Shown here in pieces: positions 5,670 through 11,763 of a DNA stretch of 11,763 bases. Within the stretch, counting starts at the first letter, position 1; each line of letters begins with the position of its first letter. The notes under the pieces are model-generated. The model saw only the letters and a program-made list of their open reading frames with translations. It searched no databases and had not been told where the DNA came from. A program made the position numbers and the translations under genes. The stretch lies in NCBI GenBank assembly GCA_012026715.1, contig VEPB01000350.1, forward strand, positions 1 to 11,763, given 5' to 3'. Source of the DNA: Methylococcaceae bacterium. Lineage in GTDB: Bacteria; Pseudomonadota; Gammaproteobacteria; Methylococcales; Methylococcaceae.

Positions 5670-7664
5670 TCAGGCCACAGGAGCGGCTCGGGCCGAGGCG
5701 TCCGCGTGAATGGCATCGGCCGCCTTCTCGCTGATCATATAGATGGCGCTGACGATGAAAAATCCGGGGATGCGGGGGAACACCGAGGCGTCGACGATGC
5801 GCAGGCCATTGACGCCACGCACCCTGAAGCGGCTGTCGACCACCGCCAGCGGGTCGTCGTCCGCTCCCATCCGGCAACTGCAGGAGGCATGATGGCCCCA
5901 GGCGTTGGCGCGGGCGAATTCCGCCAGTTGTTCGGCGGTTTGTAGCTGTGGTCCGGGGATCACTTCCCGGGCGACATGCTCGCGCATTTCGTCGCGTCCG
6001 GTGATGGACCGGACGAATTTGATGCCCTCCACCAGCGCCCGCAGATCTTCGCCGCCGGTGTCGTTGCCTTCCTCGAAATAGTGGAAGTTGACGTAGGGTC
6101 GCTCGCAGGGGTCGCGCGACTTGAGGCGAACCACGCCGGCGGTGTTGTTGGTGTGGGCCTTGAGGATGGCCCAGGTGAAATGGCGCTGATCCTCGGCGAC
6201 CCGCGTGGAGTAGTCGGGCACATAGCCGGCGAAATATCCCGGCATGCCGAAAATGAACAGATCCGGGTTTTCCTGCAGCGGCGTCGACTTTTTGATGAGG
6301 GACACCACCGCGCCGTTGGTGGCGTACACGCCCTTGCCTTCCAGCCAGTCCTGGTAAAACGGATTGGGGGGCTCGCCGGGGCCGGGGATGTTGAAGCCCA
6401 TGCCGCGCAGCATGGCGAAATCCTTCTTCATTTCGGTGATCACGCCGACCTCGTAGCGGTCCTGCAGGTTTTCGCCCACGCCGGGCAGGTCGATCTCCAG
6501 CGGGATGCCCATCTCCTTCAGATGCTTGGCCGGCCCGATGCCGGACAGCATCAGCAATTGCGGGGTGTTGAAGGCGCCGCCGGCCAGGATGATTTCGCGG
6601 CGGGCGCGGATCACCGCCTTCCGGCCTTGCGGCGGCTGCACCCGCTGATCCCGGTCTGCCCGATAGAGCTTGTGGCCCTCCAAGACTTCGATGCCCACCG
6701 CGGTCTTGCGGCCATGGGCGCCTTCGGCCAGGATGACCCGGGTCGCCAGGGTGTGCAGCTTGACGGTCAGGTGCTTGCCGCAGCTCCGCTGGACCTGGCG
6801 GATGTAATCCCGCGGGCCGGCCCGGCGGCCGTTGTAGGTGGTCAGCGGCAGCTTGCACAAACCTTCGTTGCGCAGCTTCACGGTGTGCCAGTCGTTGGGG
6901 TCGAGGCGGGCCTTGATCAGTTCCAGCGGCTTGCCGATGCTCTGCTTGAGCACTGCGGCGACGGCTTCCAGCACCACGTCGCGCAACTGCGGGTCGCGGA
7001 TCACTCCCAGGACCGCATCCAGCGGCGGCAGGCTGGTGGGCAGCCAGCCGCCGAAGCCGTGGCGGGCCCGATTGCGGCCTCCGGGCTTGCGGTACTGGCA
7101 GTTTTCCAATCGCTCGAAATAACCGCGCATGGCCTCGCTGTTCCAGCTGGAGTCGCCGGTGAGGGCGGCGATGTAGTCCCAGTCTTCGTTGTGCGGGTAG
7201 ACCAGGATCATCGCGTTGTGGGCGGTGCAGCCGCCCAGGGTGCTGCAGCGCGGGTAGAACACCCCGTCCTGGTCGGGCAGGAATTTGGGGTCGGTGCGCG
7301 ACCGGGCATCGTCCCGGTAGTGGCGGACGAAAAAGTCCCAGCGGTAGGCCGGGTCTTCCGATGCCAGTGGGTGAAACAGCGGAATCCGGTAGTTGTCGTT
7401 TTCCTCGCCTCCGCCGGCTTCCACCAGCAGCACCCGGTGTCCCTGGCGGGCCAGGTTGGCGGCCAAGGGACCGCCGCCGGCACCGGACCCTACCACGATG
7501 TAGTCGTATTCCTCCTGAGCGGCGTCGTCCGGCGTGCAGACGATCTCGGGCCGGGGCCGGAGCGCGGTGCTGCAGGCGCTCAGCAGGCTGGCCAAGGCCG
7601 CTGCCGAGCCGGCCAGCAGTTTGCCGAATCGCCGGCGGGTGATGCCAGGCTTGGAATGATGCAT
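5670..7664 (-). CDS. GMC-family FAD oxidoreductase with Tat lipoprotein signal
   Basis: A 664-residue flavoprotein of the glucose-methanol-choline family, whose members oxidise alcohols or sugars. The N-terminus has a twin-arginine motif (ITRRRFGKLL, 8-17), a hydrophobic stretch and a lipobox LLSAC with Cys31. It is therefore probably exported folded with FAD and anchored as a lipoprotein. The FAD Rossmann motif is YDYIVVGSGAGGG (53-65) ending in VEAGG (81-85). GGCTAHNAMI (144-153) is the usual flavin-contact loop. GMC signature 2 is at 361-378 (GAFNTPQLLMLSGIGP). The C-terminal active site reads WGHHASCSCRMG (589-600), giving a catalytic His, but the second His/Asn position aligns by hand with Val638 in FFIVSAIYM. 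The start has GGAG seven bases upstream (7675-7672). A longer minus-strand frame covering the same region is a shadow. The natural acceptor and substrate are unknown; a membrane-side dehydrogenase is more likely than an oxidase, by inference. Confidence 0.9.
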   Translation of the reverse strand: MHHSKPGITRRRFGKLLAGSAAALASLLSACSTALRPRPEIVCTPDDAAQEEYDYIVVGSGAGGGPLAANLARQGHRVLLVEAGGGEENDNYRIPLFHPLASEDPAYRWDFFVRHYRDDARSRTDPKFLPDQDGVFYPRCSTLGGCTAHNAMILVYPHNEDWDYIAALTGDSSWNSEAMRGYFERLENCQYRKPGGRNRARHGFGGWLPTSLPPLDAVLGVIRDPQLRDVVLEAVAAVLKQSIGKPLELIKARLDPNDWHTVKLRNEGLCKLPLTTYNGRRAGPRDYIRQVQRSCGKHLTVKLHTLATRVILAEGAHGRKTAVGIEVLEGHKLYRADRDQRVQPPQGRKAVIRARREIILAGGAFNTPQLLMLSGIGPAKHLKEMGIPLEIDLPGVGENLQDRYEVGVITEMKKDFAMLRGMGFNIPGPGEPPNPFYQDWLEGKGVYATNGAVVSLIKKSTPLQENPDLFIFGMPGYFAGYVPDYSTRVAEDQRHFTWAILKAHTNNTAGVVRLKSRDPCERPYVNFHYFEEGNDTGGEDLRALVEGIKFVRSITGRDEMREHVAREVIPGPQLQTAEQLAEFARANAWGHHASCSCRMGADDDPLAVVDSRFRVRGVNGLRIVDASVFPRIPGFFIVSAIYMISEKAADAIHADASARAAPVA

Positions 7665-7896
7665 GCTGACGCTCCGCGCGGTTCCGCGCTGTCGTTGGGG
7701 GTGGCCATCGGGCGGGGTTTACTTTGGCGCGGTTCGCTTTCCCGAGCAAGGAAAAATTCCCGTCTGGGAAGGGAGGCTTGCCGGTTCCAGGATTTACCGC
7801 AATTTACATTCGATTAACCCGAATTTAACCTGAGCGGGCCGATTCTGGAACAGGCAGCTCCGGATTCGCAGGGGCGCCCTTGAACCGAGGCTGACT
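7665..7896. promoter_or_regulatory. Divergent intergenic region between GMC and hydrolase genes
   Basis: 232 bases without a gene. Positions about 7797-7829 are AT-rich against a GC-rich background and carry repeated AATTTA and ATTAACCC-type words. On the plus strand TTTACA (7803-7808) with TAACCT (7826-7831) at 17 bases is a weak sigma-70-like pair. Promoters for both flanking genes are probably here, but I cannot fix them. Confidence 0.35.
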
Positions 7897-9195
7897 ATGA
7901 GCAAGCACGCAGAACCTTCCCGCCGATACCGGTTGCCCCGCGCCGCCGCGCCGCGCCAGATTCCCATGCCGACGGTTCCCACCGCGGTGCCGCGCGAGCG
8001 GACCTTGCACGGTTACGATTGGCTCAAGCAGGTCGCGGCCTGCCTCGGACTGGTGTCGGTTTCCGGCTGCATGACGGGGACGGCGGCGATTTCACCGGAG
8101 GAGACGGTCCGCACCATGGAGCGGTTCGCCTCGACGGGCGGTTATCGCCCGGTTTTGCGGTTTGCCGTGAGCGAACTGCGCGAGACCTGGAAACGCGGCG
8201 CTGTCAGCCTCGACGTCTCGCTGCTGGTGCCGGACGGCGCCGGTCCCTATCCGGTGGTGGTCTATCTGCCGGCGCTGGGCGCCGATGCCGGATCCGCGCC
8301 GATGTGGCGCAAGGCCTGGGCGGAGGCGGGTTACGCGGTGTTGGCGGTGCAATCCGGGTCGGCCGCCAGCGCCCTCAATCCCCTCGGCAAGGCCGGGCAG
8401 GACGATCGGCGCGACATCGGCCGGCGCCAGTTCTCGCGAGCCTCTCTGGAACGGCGACTGGAGGATTTCGGCTGGGTGGTGGCCGAGTTGCGGCAACGGG
8501 TGCGGGCGGGCGCGGTCCCGTACCGGGCCGTGGATCCGGGACGGCTGGCAGTGGCCGGCTACGATCTGGGAGCGCAGACCGCGGCAGTCCTGGCCGGCGA
8601 ATCGGTCAAGGCGAAACGGCCCGACGCGACTGGGCTGCGGGCCGCCATCGTGCTCAGTCCGGCGGTCGATCTGGCGGAAGGGCGCTTGGCTACCCGCTAC
8701 AAGAGCATCCACATGCCCCTGTTGGCGGTCACCGGCGATGAGGACCGTGATCCCTACGGCATCAGCTCGCCATCGCTGCGGCCGGCCATCTGGCAACATG
8801 GGCCGGCGGGCGATGACTACCTGCTGCTGTTGCGGGATGCCACGCACCGGGATCTGGCGGGTACCGAACCGGGAAGCCCGCAAGCTGGAGATCCGGCTCA
8901 GGCCGGATACCTGGCGGAAGAAGCCGAGCCGGCGCCGGAAGACGGGGATGGCGGGCTGCACCAGCGGTCCCGAGACGGGCGGCGGAGTCGCGCGTTCGGG
9001 GGCGGCGGCAGCCTTTCGGGCGTCGCCGGTCCGCCGCGCCGGCGCGGCGCGGACGGACGTCTGGCGGCGGCGGTGCGGGCCGTGACCACGGCTTTCCTGG
9101 ATGCCACCGTCAAAACCGATCCGGCGGCGCGCCAGTGGCTGCAGCACTCGGCTCCCGGCTGGCTGGCGCCGGTGGCGATCCTCAAGTCCAAATAG
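7897..9195 (+). CDS. Alpha/beta-hydrolase-fold lipoprotein with Asp at the nucleophile position
   Basis: A 432-residue protein. The core (residues about 105-320) follows the dienelactone-hydrolase/PAF-acetylhydrolase plan: the YPVVVYLPALGAD strand and oxyanion loop (118-130), the nucleophile elbow in LAVAGYDLGAQTAA (217-230), an acid loop VTGDEDRDP (278-286), and a His candidate at H317 (ATHRDLAG). The usual G-x-S-x-G elbow is GYDLG with Asp223 instead of Ser. SVSGC (54-58) looks like a lipobox, but it is preceded by an unusual 45-residue basic, Pro-rich extension. The ATG at 7897 is nevertheless supported by GAGG six bases upstream (7887-7890). A GTG at 7987 would give a more normal lipoprotein signal but has no ribosome site. 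Residues 340-388 are a low-complexity Gly/Arg/Asp-rich insert before a conserved-looking C-terminal helix (AAVRAVTTAFLDATV, 391-405). The substrate is unknown. It is transcribed divergently from the GMC gene. Confidence 0.75.
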   Translation: MSKHAEPSRRYRLPRAAAPRQIPMPTVPTAVPRERTLHGYDWLKQVAACLGLVSVSGCMTGTAAISPEETVRTMERFASTGGYRPVLRFAVSELRETWKRGAVSLDVSLLVPDGAGPYPVVVYLPALGADAGSAPMWRKAWAEAGYAVLAVQSGSAASALNPLGKAGQDDRRDIGRRQFSRASLERRLEDFGWVVAELRQRVRAGAVPYRAVDPGRLAVAGYDLGAQTAAVLAGESVKAKRPDATGLRAAIVLSPAVDLAEGRLATRYKSIHMPLLAVTGDEDRDPYGISSPSLRPAIWQHGPAGDDYLLLLRDATHRDLAGTEPGSPQAGDPAQAGYLAEEAEPAPEDGDGGLHQRSRDGRRSRAFGGGGSLSGVAGPPRRRGADGRLAAAVRAVTTAFLDATVKTDPAARQWLQHSAPGWLAPVAILKSK

Positions 9196-9206
9196 GCCTG
9201 GCGATC

Positions 9207-9247
9207 GGCTCAGGTTGCAGGGCGGGCTTCAGCCCGCCAACCGAGCC
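9207..9247. repeat. REP-like hairpin between convergent genes
   Basis: The core GGCGGGC-TTCA-GCCCGCC (9221-9238) is a perfect 7-bp stem. It extends outward through GGTT/AACC (9213-9216, 9239-9242) and GGCTC/GAGCC (9207-9211, 9243-9247), with small bulges on the left. It resembles the repetitive extragenic palindromes with GGCGGGC/GCCCGCC arms found in many proteobacteria (from memory). Lying between two converging stop codons, it probably also acts as a two-way terminator. Confidence 0.6.
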
Positions 9248-9248
9248 A

Positions 9249-10034
9249 TCAGACCCCGTATCCCCGGCAGACCTGATCCAGCGCCGCAATCCTGGCCCGA
9301 TCGGTGGCGAACGGGCAGGGGACTTCCTTCACGTGCTCGAAATAGCGGCCGGTCGTTTGTGCCAGACTGGGTTCGGTGGCCAGCCAAACCGGGGTTACCG
9401 CGGCCTGGTCCGGGGTCTCGTGACCGCCGAATCCCAGCGCGTGGCTCAAGGCGGAATGCACATCGCCGGAATGGCAGGCATTCACCGTCACGCCGTACGG
9501 TTCGAAGCGTTCGGCCTGGACCACGGTCAGCATCCGGTTGGCCTGCTTGGCCTGCCGGTAGGCGCGGTGCTGGTCGTAGCGGCGCCGGCGGAATTCCGGG
9601 TCGTTGATCTCCAGATCGCCGGCCCAGTAGCTGGCCACGTTAACCACCCGCGCCGGCGCCGCCTTGGCCAGTTGCGGCAACAAGGCTTCGGCGAGGCGGT
9701 AATAAGACAGCACATTGGTGGCCCACTGCAACTCGATGCCTTCCGCGGACTCCTTGCGTTCGGTCGGCGCAATCACCGCATTGTTGACCAGCACCTGGAT
9801 CGGCCGGTCCCACTGTGCCGCAAAGGCCGCGATGGAGGCGCCCAACGACAGGTCGACCACGGCGCAGCCGATCCGTTCATTGCCGGTGGCATCCTTTAGG
9901 GCGGCGACGGCCGATTCTCCCCGTGCGCGGTCGCGGCACAGCAGCACCACCTCGAAATCACGCACCGCCAACTGGCGGGTGATGGCGTGGCCGATGGCGC
10001 CGGTTGCGCCGGTGACGATCGCGACGGGCAGCAT
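9249..10034 (-). CDS. Short-chain dehydrogenase/reductase (SDR), retinol-dehydrogenase-like
   Basis: A 261-residue classical SDR that should use NAD(P)(H) in the cytoplasm. The N-terminal nucleotide-binding motif is TGATGAIG (8-15), NNA is at 84-86, and the catalytic residues are Ser135 (VNVASYWAG) and Tyr159-x-x-x-Lys163 (YRQAK). Arg34 after the second strand (LLCRDRARGE) suggests a preference for NADP. The ACHSGDVHS segment (186-194) corresponds to the H-P-G loop of retinol-dehydrogenase-like members, with Ser in place of Pro. The substrate cannot be inferred. The ATG follows directly on the TGA of the upstream 71-residue gene with no good ribosome site of its own, so translation is probably coupled. 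The gene ends at the REP-like hairpin. Confidence 0.9.
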   Translation of the reverse strand: MLPVAIVTGATGAIGHAITRQLAVRDFEVVLLCRDRARGESAVAALKDATGNERIGCAVVDLSLGASIAAFAAQWDRPIQVLVNNAVIAPTERKESAEGIELQWATNVLSYYRLAEALLPQLAKAAPARVVNVASYWAGDLEINDPEFRRRRYDQHRAYRQAKQANRMLTVVQAERFEPYGVTVNACHSGDVHSALSHALGFGGHETPDQAAVTPVWLATEPSLAQTTGRYFEHVKEVPCPFATDRARIAALDQVCRGYGV

Positions 10035-10250
10035 TCAGGCAACCAGCACGCCCTTGGATCGGGCTTTAGGTTCGTTGCGGGGGTGGTGGACGGAATTCAG
10101 TTCGGGGTCGGTGAATGCCAGGTAAACGAATATCCCGTAGATGCCCAACAACAGGTAGGACTTGATCCAGAACAGGATCTGCATGGTGTGGAGCAAATGG
10201 GAATGCTGCCCCAGCAGGGCGTTGAGCGATGCGAACAGGTCTTCGATCAT
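10035..10250 (-). CDS. Small single-span membrane protein, unknown
   Basis: A 71-residue protein with a short amphipathic start (MIEDLFASLNALLG), one hydrophobic span at about 25-46 (ILFWIKSYLLLGIYGIFVYLAF) and a charged tail after 47. I do not recognise the family. It is supported as a real gene by GAGGAGG (10266-10260) nine bases before the ATG, by membrane-protein composition, and by its TGA abutting the ATG of the dehydrogenase. It may recruit the dehydrogenase to the membrane, but that is only an inference from coupling. Confidence 0.7.
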   Translation of the reverse strand: MIEDLFASLNALLGQHSHLLHTMQILFWIKSYLLLGIYGIFVYLAFTDPELNSVHHPRNEPKARSKGVLVA

Positions 10251-10286
10251 GGCGGTGAGCCTCCTCTAAACCGGCGTCTGGGCTAC

Positions 10287-10316
10287 TCAATAAACCGAAC
10301 GACACCGATTGGTCAA
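10287..10316 (-). promoter_or_regulatory. Possible promoter for the 71-aa and SDR genes
   Basis: On the minus strand TTGACC (10316-10311, five of six to the -35 consensus) is followed after 18 bases by TATTGA (10292-10287, weak -10). It precedes the ATG at 10250 by about 37 bases. This would let the small membrane protein and dehydrogenase be expressed separately from the PGPGW gene. Confidence 0.35.
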
Positions 10317-10340
10317 GGGGAGGCGGGCAGACCGGGGCGG

Positions 10341-10583
10341 TCAGGGCTTGGGGTTGCCGCGGCCCAGCGCCGCGTCGGTGCGCTTCTTGACGATGGCGAG
10401 CCAGTGCCGCGCCCAGGCAAATTCGCTGCCGAGTATGGCCAGGCCCGCGGGTATGACCACGATGGCCGGTCCCGGCAGAACGATCATGGCGACCCCGACC
10501 AGCACCACGGACAGGCCGACCACCGCGATGACCCAGCGGCGGGCCACGCGGTAGGTCTTGATCACGACGGGGTGATTCCACAT
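10341..10583 (-). CDS. PGPGW-type small transmembrane protein
   Basis: An 80-residue membrane protein with a basic N-terminus, then two hydrophobic stretches at about 18-36 and 39-52 joined by LPGPAIVVIPAGLAILGSEF (36-55). That LPGP...P-x-G-L-A-x-L-x-x-E-F pattern is the mark of the PGPGW family of putative transmembrane proteins. The function is unknown. Its Lys/Arg-rich end (HWLAIVKKRTDAALGRG) should face the cytoplasm. A clear ribosome site is lacking before the ATG. It lies 84 bases after the HEAT-repeat gene and 90 bases before the 71-residue gene, all on the minus strand. Confidence 0.82.
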   Translation of the reverse strand: MWNHPVVIKTYRVARRWVIAVVGLSVVLVGVAMIVLPGPAIVVIPAGLAILGSEFAWARHWLAIVKKRTDAALGRGNPKP

Positions 10584-10614
10584 GGCGACGGAGCAGGATC
10601 AGCGGGATGGGCGA

Positions 10615-10620
10615 AGTATA
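10615..10620 (-). promoter_or_regulatory. Possible -10 box for the PGPGW gene
   Basis: TATACT on the minus strand (five of six to consensus) lies 31 bases before the ATG at 10583. The nearest -35-like CTGACG (10646-10641) is 20 bases upstream, which is wide. The short leader would be about 25 bases. Confidence 0.3.
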
Positions 10621-10667
10621 CCCCGCCTACCCCCCTGGCGCGTCAGCCAGCCGACTCGTCCGCCGGG

Positions 10668-11763
10668 TCAGACCGACCGGTCGCGGCTGCGGGGAGGTGG
10701 GTCGGCCGTTACCGGATCGACCAACTGCTGCGGACGCACATCAGCCTCGATGGTGCCGTTGGCCGTCTCGGTCGCTCTCCGCCGCCGGCCGGTTTCCAGC
10801 CGTTGCCGGCTCAATTCGACCAGGCACCGGGTCGCCGCCACGCGAGTCCATGGGCGAGCCTCGGGGTCGTTTTGCAGGGCGCGAAGTTGTTCGACCAGTT
10901 CGGGCGGCAGCGGCTGTCGGTTTGCCAGTACATGCACGGCAAAGCTGCGATAGCGCGGATCGCCGCTGCTGAGCCAGCCGACCAGTTCGTCGCTGCGCTG
11001 GGGCCAGCCGACGGTGAGGTTGTGGCGGAGATCGGCGGCGAATCCGGAGTTGGGTCCCATCACCTCGTGGTCGGTTTCCAGCAGGATCAGCGCGGTACCG
11101 GCGACGGCGGGTTGGCGTATCCGGCTCGCCAGCACCGCCAGCGGTTCAGCCAGGTCACTGCGGACGCCGTCGGTTCGGGGTGCGGCTTCCAGGGCCGAAG
11201 TGAGGTCGCCGAATGTCAGCGCGGCGGTCTCCGGTTCCAGGGTTGCGGCGATTTTGTCGAGGGCGTAGACCGTGGCGCTGGCCAGTTCCCGATCTCCTCC
11301 GCGATGCACGGCCAGCAGATCGGCGACAACCGCTCGGGCCTGTTGTGGCGCCATGAGCTGGCCTGCCGGCGCCAAGGCATAAATGCCGCTGCGCTGAACG
11401 GCGAGATCCTGGGATCGCAGGGTGTTTCGCAGATCGCCCAGCAGCACTTGGGCACTGGCCGGATCGATGCGGGTTAGGAAATTGCCCAGCGCAGCGGCCG
11501 CCGAAGCGCGAACGGCGGGTGCTTCGGCCTTCAAGGCCAGGCGAAGTTCGCCTACGACCGCGAGGGTCTGGCTAGCGTCGAGCGTCCCCGCCAGATTGCC
11601 GAGGGCATAGGCGGCGGCGCTGTTTACCGCCGAGTCGGCCGAGCGCATCGCATCTAGCAAGGCCTTGACCAGGCCGGCCGCGGCTTCGGTGTCCATCGGA
11701 AGGTTCGCGTGGCCTAGAGCCTGGATGGCGTTGTGGCGTGCCTCGGCATCGCCGTCGTGGAGC
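10668..11763 (-). CDS. HEAT-repeat protein, N-terminus beyond the right edge
   Basis: The frame is open from the stop at 10668 to the window edge. An internal Met at 11696 is not the start, because the repeat pattern continues upstream of it (AEARHNAIQALGHANL). At least three helical repeats of about 35-40 residues recur with an A-x-R/N-x-x-A-A-x-A-L-G-N core: AVNSAAAYALGNLAG, AVRASAAAALGNFL and AVQRSGIYALAPAG, then a weaker ELASATVYALDKIAA. This is the HEAT or PBS-lyase-type repeat that makes a protein-binding superhelix. The C-terminal part (about 200-300 from the internal Met) is a different, less repetitive helical region, and the last 40 residues are charged and Pro-rich. No catalytic motif is visible. 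It is probably a scaffold; the partner is unknown. Whether it has a signal peptide cannot be seen here. Confidence 0.8.
   Translation of the reverse strand, partial: LHDGDAEARHNAIQALGHANLPMDTEAAAGLVKALLDAMRSADSAVNSAAAYALGNLAGTLDASQTLAVVGELRLALKAEAPAVRASAAAALGNFLTRIDPASAQVLLGDLRNTLRSQDLAVQRSGIYALAPAGQLMAPQQARAVVADLLAVHRGGDRELASATVYALDKIAATLEPETAALTFGDLTSALEAAPRTDGVRSDLAEPLAVLASRIRQPAVAGTALILLETDHEVMGPNSGFAADLRHNLTVGWPQRSDELVGWLSSGDPRYRSFAVHVLANRQPLPPELVEQLRALQNDPEARPWTRVAATRCLVELSRQRLETGRRRRATETANGTIEADVRPQQLVDPVTADPPPRSRDRSV

Noticed and set aside
5485..7749. Minus-strand frame of 754 codons overlapping the GMC gene in another phase
   Set aside because: The Arg/Pro-rich composition is typical of a shifted frame; the 664-residue frame carries all conserved motifs.
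5976..7817. Plus-strand open frame of 613 codons opposite the GMC gene
   Set aside because: It is a GC-driven shadow; the minus-strand frame has FAD and GMC motifs along its whole length and this one has none.
9987..11477. Plus-strand frame of 496 codons across the small membrane genes and the HEAT gene
   Set aside because: It runs antisense to four supported genes and includes intergenic DNA; no domain is visible.

Overview
The window reads as chromosomal DNA of a GC-rich proteobacterium, most likely a gammaproteobacterial methanotroph or methylotroph of the Methylococcaceae type. The main reason is a formaldehyde-activating enzyme (Fae) paralogue. Exported Tat and lipoprotein enzymes, an outer-membrane barrel and a REP-like hairpin are consistent with a Gram-negative bacterium. 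The species assignment is inference.

Layout: positions 1-675 (minus) hold a transposase fragment that runs off the left edge. It is followed by a 305-base gene-free stretch with a perfect 19-bp inverted repeat, an orphan terminator-like element and the serS upstream region. Then, on the plus strand, come serS (981-2261), a Fae-like gene (2349-2882), a YjdF/DUF2238 membrane protein (2921-3565) and an outer-membrane beta-barrel protein (3594-4577). A hairpin separates this block from a minus-strand pair of exported proteins: a DJ-1/PfpI protein resembling isonitrile hydratase (4643-5509) and a GMC flavoprotein with a Tat lipoprotein signal (5670-7664). A 232-base AT-richer divergent region leads to a plus-strand alpha/beta-hydrolase-fold lipoprotein (7897-9195). 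A REP-like hairpin then faces a minus-strand series: a HEAT-repeat protein (entering from the right edge), a PGPGW-type small membrane protein, a 71-residue one-span membrane protein, and a short-chain dehydrogenase whose start directly abuts the previous stop codon.

How the genes fit together: serS is housekeeping. The Fae-like gene is the link to C1 metabolism, but by hand alignment it carries Met where canonical Fae has its conserved active-site His, so it may bind formaldehyde or a pterin rather than catalyse the canonical condensation. The GMC, DJ-1 and alpha/beta-hydrolase proteins all carry export signals. The GMC and hydrolase proteins also look altered at a catalytic position. The 71-residue protein and the dehydrogenase look translationally coupled. 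I see no CRISPR array, tRNA, rRNA, phage module or toxin-antitoxin pair. No complete new multi-gene system is evident; the altered active sites and the IS-adjacent inverted repeat are the points that most deserve follow-up.
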